DNA of 11,423 bases. It comes from DATHSN01 sp035464115 (GTDB lineage: Bacteria; Actinomycetota; Acidimicrobiia; Acidimicrobiales; SKKL01). The stretch spans positions 1-11,423 of the forward strand of contig DATHSN010000401.1 in NCBI GenBank assembly GCA_035464115.1. Reading direction: 5' to 3'. Shown here piece by piece: positions 6,769-11,423 of this stretch (within the stretch, counting starts at the first letter, position 1; each line of letters opens with the position of its first letter). A program made the position numbers and the translations under genes. The notes under the pieces are model-generated. The model was not told where the DNA came from, made no database searches, and saw only the letters and a list, made by a program, of their open reading frames with translations.

Positions 6769-7274
6769 CAGTCGGCGGTGACGGGCTCGAAGCGGCCGTA
6801 GCCGCCCTGGAAGAACAAGAGCGGCCGCGTCTCGCGGTCGACGTCGAGCTCGACGACCCGTCCGACCACGATCCAGTGGTCGCCCGCGTCGATCGACTGC
6901 TCGGTGCGGCAGTCGATGTGGCCGACCACGCCGGCGAGGATCGGCGACCCGGTGACGCCCGGACGCCACTCGATGCCCTCGAACTTGTCGTCGGCCTTGC
7001 TGGCGAAGTGCGACGACAGGTGCGCCTGGTCGTCGGCCAGGACGTTCACCGCGAACACGCCCGCCGGGTCGATCCTCGGCCACGACGTCGAGCGCTTGTC
7101 GGCGCACAGCCCCACGAGCGGCGGGTCGAGCGAGATCGAGAAGAACGACCCGACGGTCATCCCTTGCGGCTCGCCGTCGGGTGCGGCGGTGACGACGGTG
7201 ACGCCGGTCGGGAAGTGTCCGAGGACCCGACGGAAGTCGAGCGGGTCGATCGGGGCGTCGTCGGCTGCGGTCAC
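6768..7274 (-). CDS. flavin reductase-like FMN-binding protein
   Basis: A 168-residue split-barrel flavoprotein of the RutF/HpaC family, which uses NAD(P)H to reduce free FMN or FAD for a partner monooxygenase. Family motifs run in order: FRRVLGHFPTGVTVVT (14-29), GMTVGSF (38-44), SLDPPLVGLC (48-57), FAVNVLADDQ (74-83) and DAGDHWIVVGRV (129-140). The GTG at 7274 is preceded by GAGGAG with a 7-nt gap, and the protein then has the usual length. It is the first gene of a two-gene operon with the gamma-carbonic-anhydrase-like gene. No monooxygenase gene lies nearby, so its partner is unknown. It could instead be a flavin-binding protein without reductase activity. Confidence 0.9.
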   Translation of the reverse strand: MTAADDAPIDPLDFRRVLGHFPTGVTVVTAAPDGEPQGMTVGSFFSISLDPPLVGLCADKRSTSWPRIDPAGVFAVNVLADDQAHLSSHFASKADDKFEGIEWRPGVTGSPILAGVVGHIDCRTEQSIDAGDHWIVVGRVVELDVDRETRPLLFFQGGYGRFEPVTAD

Positions 7275-7375
7275 GGGGCGACTCCTCGTCGGGGGCGGCT
7301 CGGGCGAAGGGTAGCCACCACGTCGGAGCGCTCGCGCGCCCGGCAGGGGGACCGGCGGCCGGTGGCGAGCGGGGC

Positions 7376-8212
7376 TCAGCCCAACGAGACGGTGGTGCCC
7401 TCGGCGGCGGCGACGACCTCGAGGTCGGGGCCGCCGAGCAGGCGGGCGATGCCGAGCAGGCAGTCGAGGCGGTCGTCGCCGTGGGTGGGGTCGTGGTGGA
7501 ACAGCGCCAGGGTGCGGGCCCCGGCCGTGCGGGCGACGTGCACCGCGTACTCCACGGTGCAGTGGCCCCAGCTGGCCTTCTGCTGGAACTCCTCGACGGT
7601 GTACTGCGCGTCGTGGATGAGCAGGTCGACGCCCTCGCACAGCTCGAGCACGGCGTCGTCGACCTCGAACGAATCGTCGGCGGGCTGTTGGTGGTCGCTC
7701 ACGTAGGCGACGCTGACCCCGTCCCACTCGATGCGGTAGCCGAGGGTGAGCCCGACGTGGGGCACGGCGCGAGCGTGGACGCGCGCCGAACCGATCTCGA
7801 CCACGTCCTTGTCGTCGAGGTCGGAGAAGCGGATGTCGCCGTGCAGCTGGTCGACGGTGACGGGGAAGTAGGGCGGGGTCATGAAGCCCCCGAAGGCGTC
7901 GGCGAGCGTGCCGCCGAGCTCGGGGCGGGGGCCGAACACCTGCAGGCTCGAGCCGGGTCGCAGCACCGGCGCGAAGAACGGCAGACCTTGCACGTGGTCC
8001 CAGTGGAGGTGGGTGACGAAGGCGGTGCAGGCGAACGGACCATCGGCCTGCTGCAGGCCGTAGGTGCGCAGACCGGTGCCGAGGTCGAGCACGATCGGCG
8101 CCTCGCCGGGACGCTCGACGGTGACGCACGCGGTGTTGCCGCCGTAGCGGGCCGTGTCGGGGCCCGAACAGGGGGTCGACCCGCGCACCCCGTAGAACGT
8201 CACGTTGACCAC
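7376..8212 (-). CDS. metallo-beta-lactamase-fold hydrolase (PhnP/cyclic phosphodiesterase-like)
   Basis: A 278-residue cytosolic MBL-fold hydrolase. It opens with the subfamily hallmark TFYGVRGSTPCSGP (5-18) and RYGGNTACV (22-30). The metal-binding motif is THLHWDH (67-73: H68, H70, D72, H73); further likely ligands are H152, D201 (LIHDAQYT) and H239/H240 (LFHHDPTH). The GHCTVEYA segment (216-223) is also conserved in these proteins. Relatives include PhnP-like and cyclic-nucleotide phosphodiesterases, but the substrate cannot be named. GTG at 8212 is chosen because it gives the family N-terminus; a GTG at 8203 is possible and sits better relative to the GGGGGAG upstream. A 101-nt gap separates its stop from the flavin reductase start. 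It is divergent from the hydrolase-selenoprotein operon. Confidence 0.88.
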   Translation of the reverse strand: MVNVTFYGVRGSTPCSGPDTARYGGNTACVTVERPGEAPIVLDLGTGLRTYGLQQADGPFACTAFVTHLHWDHVQGLPFFAPVLRPGSSLQVFGPRPELGGTLADAFGGFMTPPYFPVTVDQLHGDIRFSDLDDKDVVEIGSARVHARAVPHVGLTLGYRIEWDGVSVAYVSDHQQPADDSFEVDDAVLELCEGVDLLIHDAQYTVEEFQQKASWGHCTVEYAVHVARTAGARTLALFHHDPTHGDDRLDCLLGIARLLGGPDLEVVAAAEGTTVSLG

Positions 8213-8266
8213 GGCTCCCCCTTCCGTGGCCCCGAGCGTAACCCAGCGTTCACCCAGCGCACAGGG

Positions 8267-8284
8267 GTGTGACAGGTGTCGCAC
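8267..8284. promoter_or_regulatory. inverted repeat in a divergent promoter region (possible operator)
   Basis: An 18-bp inverted repeat, GTGTGACA-GG-TGTCGCAC, matches at 7 of 8 arm positions. It lies midway between the MBL-fold hydrolase (minus) and the alpha/beta hydrolase (plus), upstream of both candidate -10 elements (AGCGTA at 8235-8240 read on the minus strand as TACGCT, and TAGGTT at 8309-8314). Its length and position suit a dimeric regulator. No candidate regulator gene is in the window. Confidence 0.35.
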
Positions 8285-8308
8285 TCGTGCGCCACCCCCG
8301 GGGCGACC

Positions 8309-8314
8309 TAGGTT
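8309..8314 (+). promoter_or_regulatory. candidate -10 element for the alpha/beta hydrolase operon
   Basis: TAGGTT ends 6 nt before the ATG at 8321. There is no ribosome-binding site between them, consistent with a leaderless mRNA. No clear -35 is seen. This would be the main promoter of the three-gene operon ending in the selenoprotein. Confidence 0.4.
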
Positions 8315-8320
8315 GCCGCC

Positions 8321-9193
8321 ATGGAGATCACCGAGGGGCGGGTGCACGCCGGCGAGCTGGAGTTCGGGTTCCTCGAGATCGGATCGGGTCCGTTGGCCCT
8401 GTGCCTGCACGGCTTCCCCGATTCGGCGTGGGGGTGGCGCCACCTGCTGCCCCGGTTGGCCGACGCCGGGTTCCGCGCCGTCGCGCCGTTCATGCGGGGC
8501 TACGCCCCCACCGAGGTCCCCGCCGACGGGCTCTACCAGACCGGCGCGCTCGCCTCCGACGCCTGCGCGCTGCACGAGGCCCTCGGGGGCGACGGCGACG
8601 CGGTGCTCATCGGCCACGACTGGGGCGCGGTCGCCACCTACGGCGCCGCCAGCCTCAACCCCGGCCGCTGGCGGCGCGTGATCGCCGCCGCGGTGCCGCC
8701 CGCCGGCGCCATGGGCCAGGGGTTCCTCGACTACGACCAGCTGCGGCGCTCCTGGTACATGTTCTTCTTCCAGCACCCGCTCGCCGACATCGTCGTCCCG
8801 ATGGACGACCTCGCCTTCATCGACCGGCTCTGGGCCGACTGGTCACCGGGCTACGACGCCACCGACGACGTCCCCCACGTGAAGGACGCCCTGCGCGACC
8901 CCGCCAACCTGGCGGCCGCGCTCGGCTACTACCGGGCGACGCTCGGCGACGGTCCGAAGCACGAGCGCTACGAGATCGCCCAGCAGGCCACCCAGGCGGC
9001 CCCGCCCCAGCCGACGCTCTACCTCCACGGGCTCATCGACGGGTGCATCGGCGCCGAGCTGGCGTCGGGCGCCGAGTCGTCGCTCACCGCGCCCGGTTCA
9101 CGGGTCGTCATGGTGGAGGGCGCCGGCCACTTCCTGCACCTCGAGCAGCCCGAGATCGTGAACCCGATCATCGTCGACTTCGCCCGGGGGTGA
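8321..9193 (+). CDS. alpha/beta hydrolase with Asp nucleophile (epoxide hydrolase/haloalkane dehalogenase type)
   Basis: A 290-residue cytosolic alpha/beta hydrolase. The oxyanion-hole motif is HGFP (30-33), the nucleophile elbow GHDWGA (98-103) carries D100 rather than serine, and the catalytic histidine is H270 (GAGHFLHLEQP). D240 (HGLIDGCIG) is the likely acid. An Asp nucleophile means attack on an epoxide or carbon-halogen bond through an ester intermediate; the cap contains SWYMFFFQHP (144-153) and GYYRA (202-206), whose tyrosines resemble those that open the epoxide ring in epoxide hydrolases, which I favour. The start rests on homology and a TAGGTT element just upstream; there is no ribosome-binding site. 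It is the first gene of the operon, 29 nt before the thioredoxin-fusion gene. Confidence 0.9.
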   Translation: MEITEGRVHAGELEFGFLEIGSGPLALCLHGFPDSAWGWRHLLPRLADAGFRAVAPFMRGYAPTEVPADGLYQTGALASDACALHEALGGDGDAVLIGHDWGAVATYGAASLNPGRWRRVIAAAVPPAGAMGQGFLDYDQLRRSWYMFFFQHPLADIVVPMDDLAFIDRLWADWSPGYDATDDVPHVKDALRDPANLAAALGYYRATLGDGPKHERYEIAQQATQAAPPQPTLYLHGLIDGCIGAELASGAESSLTAPGSRVVMVEGAGHFLHLEQPEIVNPIIVDFARG

Positions 9194-9209
9194 GCGGGCG
9201 GCGGCCGGG

Positions 9210-9215
9210 TACCGT
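9210..9215 (+). promoter_or_regulatory. candidate internal -10 element before the thioredoxin-fusion gene
   Basis: TACCGT ends 7 nt before GTG 9223, the same spacing as at 5878-5893. No ribosome-binding site precedes this GTG, so either leaderless internal initiation or coupling to the hydrolase gene must supply translation. No -35 is recognised. Confidence 0.3.
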
Positions 9216-9222
9216 GGCCGCT

Positions 9223-10701
9223 GTGACGGGGGACACGACGACGAACGACACGCACGCGGCCGACGCGCCCACGCTGCCCGACGGCTGGGTGGCGGTGGTC
9301 AAGCGCGACTGCCCCACCTGCGTGACGGTGGCGCCCGCCCTGGCCGAGCTCGAGGCGGCGGGCCTGCCCCTCACCGTGTTCGCCCAGGACGACCCGTCGT
9401 TCCCCGAGCAGGTGGCCGGTCGGCGCGACGACACCGAGCTGGTGGTGTCGTGGCACCACGACATCGAGACCGTCCCCACCCTGCTGCGGGTCGAGGGCGG
9501 CGCCGAGACCGCCCGCCTGGTCGGCTGGGACCGCGACGCGTGGCGCTCGCTGACCGGGGTCGACTCCCTCGGTGAGGGCCTGCCCGAGCACCGCCCCGGG
9601 TGCGGGTCGCTCAGCGTCGACCCCGAGCGGGCCGACGAGCTGGCGGTGCGGTTCCGGTCCGGTGAGCTGCAGGCCCGCCGGGTGCCCATCGCCCGCCTCG
9701 AGGACGAGATGGAGGCGCTGTTCGACCGGGGCTGGACCGACGGGTTGCCGGTGGTGCCCCCCACCCCCGCCCGCGTGCTGCGCATGCTCGAGGGCACCAC
9801 CCGGGCCCCCGACGAGGTGGTGGCCGTCGTGCCCCCCGACCTCGTCGAGTGCACCGTCGAGAAGGTGGCGATCAACGCGGTGATGGCCGGGTGTCGACCC
9901 GAGTACCTGCCCGTGGTGCTCGCCTGCGTCGAAGCGGCGTGCACCGACACGTTCAACATGCACGGTCTGCTCGCCACCACCTACTTCAGCGGGCCGGTCG
10001 TGATGGTCAACGGTCCGGTCGCCGAGCGCATCGGCATGAACTCCGGTGGCAACGCCCTCGGCCAGGGCAACCGGGCCAACGCCACCATCGGGCGGGCGCT
10101 GCAGCTCGTGGTCCGCAACGTCGGCGGCGGCAAGCCCGGCGGGGTCGACCGGGCCACCCTCGGCAACCCGGGCAAGTACACGTTCTGCTTCGCCGAGCGC
10201 GAGCACGACTCCCCGTGGGAGCCCATGTCGGTCGAGCGGGGGTTCGCCCCCGGCACCAGCACGGTCACCCTCTTCGCCGGACACGGCCCGCAGGGCGTGG
10301 TCGACCAGCTGAGCCGCACACCCGAGTCGCTCGCCCGGTCGTTCGCCCTGCACCTGCGCACCATGGGCCATCCCAAGCTGGTGCTGGCGTTCGACGCCGT
10401 GCTCGTGGTCTCACCCGAGCACGCCCGGGTGTTCGCCGAGGCCGGGTGGGACAAGGCCCGCCTGCGCGCCGAGCTCGACGAGCTGCTCGCCGCCGACACC
10501 GACGACCTGCTCCGCGGCGTCGACGGCATCGAGGAGGGCCTGCCCGAGCGGGTGGCGGGCATGCGCCTGCCCAAGTTCCGCGACGGCGGGCTGCTCATCG
10601 TCCACGCCGGCGGCACGGCCGGGCTGTTCTCTGGCATCATCGGCGGGTGGGCGAGCGGCGCCGTGGGGAGCGCACCGGTCACCTGGGAGGTGGGGACGTG
10701 A
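9223..10701 (+). CDS. thioredoxin-like domain fused to a large conserved domain of unknown function, partner of the UGSC selenoprotein
   Basis: A 492-residue soluble protein with no signal peptide or membrane segment. Residues about 20-110 read as a thioredoxin/glutaredoxin fold: VVKRDCPTCVTVAP gives a CPTC redox motif (C30, C33), and ETVPTLLRV (82-90) supplies the cis-proline P85. The rest (about 155-492) is a large domain that I cannot assign to a named family. It holds WTDGLPVVPPT (171-181), EKVAINAVMAGC (213-224), NGP (263-265), GNALGQGNRANATIGRAL (276-293) and GNPGKYTFCFAE (314-325), plus cysteines C210, C224, C235, C240 and C322. Its stop overlaps the GTG of the UGSC gene by 4 nt, so the products are probably made in fixed ratio and interact; the thioredoxin domain may reduce the selenoprotein. 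GTG 9223 is chosen over an in-frame GTG at 9214; neither has a ribosome-binding site. Confidence 0.82.
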   Translation: MTGDTTTNDTHAADAPTLPDGWVAVVKRDCPTCVTVAPALAELEAAGLPLTVFAQDDPSFPEQVAGRRDDTELVVSWHHDIETVPTLLRVEGGAETARLVGWDRDAWRSLTGVDSLGEGLPEHRPGCGSLSVDPERADELAVRFRSGELQARRVPIARLEDEMEALFDRGWTDGLPVVPPTPARVLRMLEGTTRAPDEVVAVVPPDLVECTVEKVAINAVMAGCRPEYLPVVLACVEAACTDTFNMHGLLATTYFSGPVVMVNGPVAERIGMNSGGNALGQGNRANATIGRALQLVVRNVGGGKPGGVDRATLGNPGKYTFCFAEREHDSPWEPMSVERGFAPGTSTVTLFAGHGPQGVVDQLSRTPESLARSFALHLRTMGHPKLVLAFDAVLVVSPEHARVFAEAGWDKARLRAELDELLAADTDDLLRGVDGIEEGLPERVAGMRLPKFRDGGLLIVHAGGTAGLFSGIIGGWASGAVGSAPVTWEVGT

Positions 10702-11222
10702 GCACATCCGGACCGGTGGTCCTCGACCCGACGGGCGAGCGTGCGCCCGTGGCGCGCGAGCGGGTCGCCCGCGTCGCCTCGCTCGAGGGGCGCTCCGTCG
10801 CCCTGCTCGACATCACCAAGGCGCGCGGCGACGTGTTCCTCGACCGCCTCGAGGAGCTGCTCACCGAGCGGGGCCTGCGCGTCGAGCGGTTCGCCAAGCC
10901 CACGTTCACCAAGCCGGCGCCGATCGACCTGCGCCAGGAGATCGCCGAGCGCTGCGAGATGGTGATCGAAGCGCTCGCCGATTGAGGCTCGTGCACGTCG
11001 TGCAGTGTGCACGACATCGCTGATCTGGAGGCACGGGGCCTCCCCGGGGTGTTCGTCGCGTCCACCGAGTTCGTGGAGGCGGCCGCCGCCCAGGCCGCGG
11101 CGCTCGGGTTCGACCCTGCCCGGGTGTTCGTGCCCCACCCCATCCAGGACCGCACCGACGACGAGATGCGCGCCCTCGCCGACGCCGCCGTCGACGAGAT
11201 CCTCGCCGCCCTGACCGCCTGA
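10698..11222 (+). CDS. UGSC-family selenoprotein (in-frame TGA at 10983-10985 read as selenocysteine)
   Basis: A 174-residue protein if TGA 10983-10985 encodes Sec96. GTG 10698 overlaps the previous stop (GTGA) and has GGGAGG at 10685-10690. Before the TGA it reads LEGRSVALLDITKARGDVFL (29-48) and EIAERCEMVIEALAD; after it, in the same frame, GSCTSCSVHDIADLEARGLP, then VFVPHP (143-148), ending at TGA 11220-11222. This gives the U-G-S-C motif (96-99) plus C102, as in UGSC-family (seleno)proteins, where some members have Cys in place of Sec. The C-terminal half also recalls GrdB/PrdB (UGTC-T-x-C, then G-I-P-V and a PHP motif). Third-position G/C bias continues across the TGA, and a SECIS-like hairpin follows it. 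The substrate is unknown. An automatic annotation would break this gene in two. selA, selB, selC and selD must be elsewhere in the genome. Confidence 0.88.
10983..11015 (+). promoter_or_regulatory. Sec UGA codon and candidate bacterial SECIS hairpin
   Basis: Nineteen nucleotides after the TGA, a 3-nt GUG loop (11005-11007) is closed by a perfect 8-bp stem, GTCGTGCA (10997-11004) with TGCACGAC (11008-11015). Bacterial SECIS elements need a small apical loop with G in its first two positions, about 16-37 nt beyond the UGA; this fits and resembles the spacing of E. coli fdhF. An alternative 8-bp pairing, 10989-10996 with 11007-11014, is also possible. Codons in and just after the hairpin (AGT, GCT, GAT, GCA) break the local G/C third-base bias, as expected if RNA structure constrains them. 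Confidence 0.72.
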
Positions 11223-11252
11223 CCGCGGCCGGGGTCGCTCGGGCCCGTCGCC

Positions 11253-11308
11253 AACCTGCGCTCCCAGGCGTCGCCCATCGACGCTTCGGAGCGCACCTTC
11301 CACCGGCG
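11253..11308. repeat. direct repeat copy 1, folding into a nested hairpin
   Basis: A 56-nt unit starting AACCTGCGCTCCCAGG and ending CACCTTCCACCGGCG, 51/56 identical to the copy at 11325-11380 (period 72 nt). Inside it, GCGCTCC (11258-11264) pairs with GGAGCGC (11288-11294) and GCGTCG (11268-11273) with CGACGC (11279-11284), around a CCCAT loop. It begins 31 nt past the selenoprotein stop codon. It may end transcription, stabilise the 3' end or be a dispersed extragenic repeat. No T tract follows. Confidence 0.75.
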
Positions 11309-11324
11309 ACCCGGGCCACGCCCG

Positions 11325-11380
11325 AACCTGCGCTCCCAGGCATCGCACATCGACGCTGTCGAGCGCACCTTCCACCGGCG
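11325..11380. repeat. direct repeat copy 2, folding into a nested hairpin
   Basis: Second copy of the 56-nt unit. Its arms GCGCTC (11330-11335) and GAGCGC (11361-11366) pair. The inner arms GCATCG (11340-11345) and CGACGC (11351-11356) pair with one A/C mismatch that is a G-U wobble in minus-strand RNA. The differences from copy 1 lie mostly in unpaired positions, so the fold is kept. The rest of 11223-11423 shows no convincing gene; both strands have open frames only because the DNA is so GC-rich. Confidence 0.75.
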
Positions 11381-11423
11381 CCGGCACCGGCACCGCGCCG
11401 CGGCGAGGTCGGCGGGGGTCAGG

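Noticed and set aside
9019..10371. Minus-strand 450-residue open frame opposite the thioredoxin-fusion gene
   Set aside because: Antisense shadow without motifs.
10983..10985. TGA as a true stop, leaving a truncated pseudogene
   Set aside because: Sequence on both sides is intact, in frame and family-like, the TGA falls exactly at the U of UGSC, and a SECIS-like hairpin follows. A pseudogene stop would fall anywhere.
11007..11222. Separate small gene starting GTG 11007
   Set aside because: No ribosome-binding site; it is the C-terminal part of the UGSC selenoprotein, in frame with the upstream part through the TGA.
10679..11368. Minus-strand frame in which the terminal repeats encode a repeated peptide (KVRS-ASM-DAWERR)
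   Set aside because: The 72-nt period keeps any frame open; the frame runs antisense through the selenoprotein gene, and the repeat changes fit hairpin conservation better than protein conservation.
11253..11380. Possible start of a CRISPR array
   Set aside because: Only two imperfect 56-nt copies with a 16-nt spacer; no cas genes.

Overview
This is a GC-rich window (estimated near 70% G+C) with strong G/C third-position bias, several GTG starts, stop/start overlaps (TGATG, GTGA) and apparently leaderless starts. Those features and the gene content suggest a high-GC actinobacterium, possibly of the Acidimicrobiia. The taxon is inferred; no marker gene is present.

Left part (1-5890, mostly minus strand). 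The window opens in the 5' end of a family I inorganic pyrophosphatase gene (ppa). Upstream of it lies sufB, a complete intein-free Fe-S scaffold gene with its own hairpin terminator and a palindrome over its putative promoter; no sufC, sufD or sufS is adjacent. Next come two translationally coupled genes (TGATG overlap) for an asymmetric heterodimeric ABC exporter. Its first subunit carries the degenerate catalytic residue and the second the degenerate signature motif. The N-terminal start of the first subunit is unclear.

Middle part (5891-8212). A short DUF2752-type membrane protein lies on the plus strand. A convergent minus-strand pair follows: a flavin reductase-like gene overlapping (TGATG) a gamma-carbonic-anhydrase-like gene. 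Upstream of that pair is a metallo-beta-lactamase-fold hydrolase, transcribed away from the right-hand operon.

Right part (8321-11423, plus strand), the most interesting region. Three genes lie head to tail: an alpha/beta hydrolase with an Asp nucleophile (epoxide hydrolase/dehalogenase type), a 492-residue protein joining an N-terminal CPTC thioredoxin-like domain to a large unnamed domain, and a 174-residue UGSC-family protein. The last gene is interrupted by an in-frame TGA at 10983-10985. The reading frame continues past it with family-consistent sequence (U-G-S-C-T-S-C), and a hairpin with a GUG loop begins where a bacterial SECIS element should. I read it as selenocysteine. The C-terminal half resembles the Sec region of glycine/proline reductase selenoprotein B. 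The thioredoxin-fused partner overlaps it by 4 nt, suggesting a selenium-dependent redox pair of unknown substrate. Two 56-nt direct repeats, each able to fold into a nested hairpin, follow the operon.
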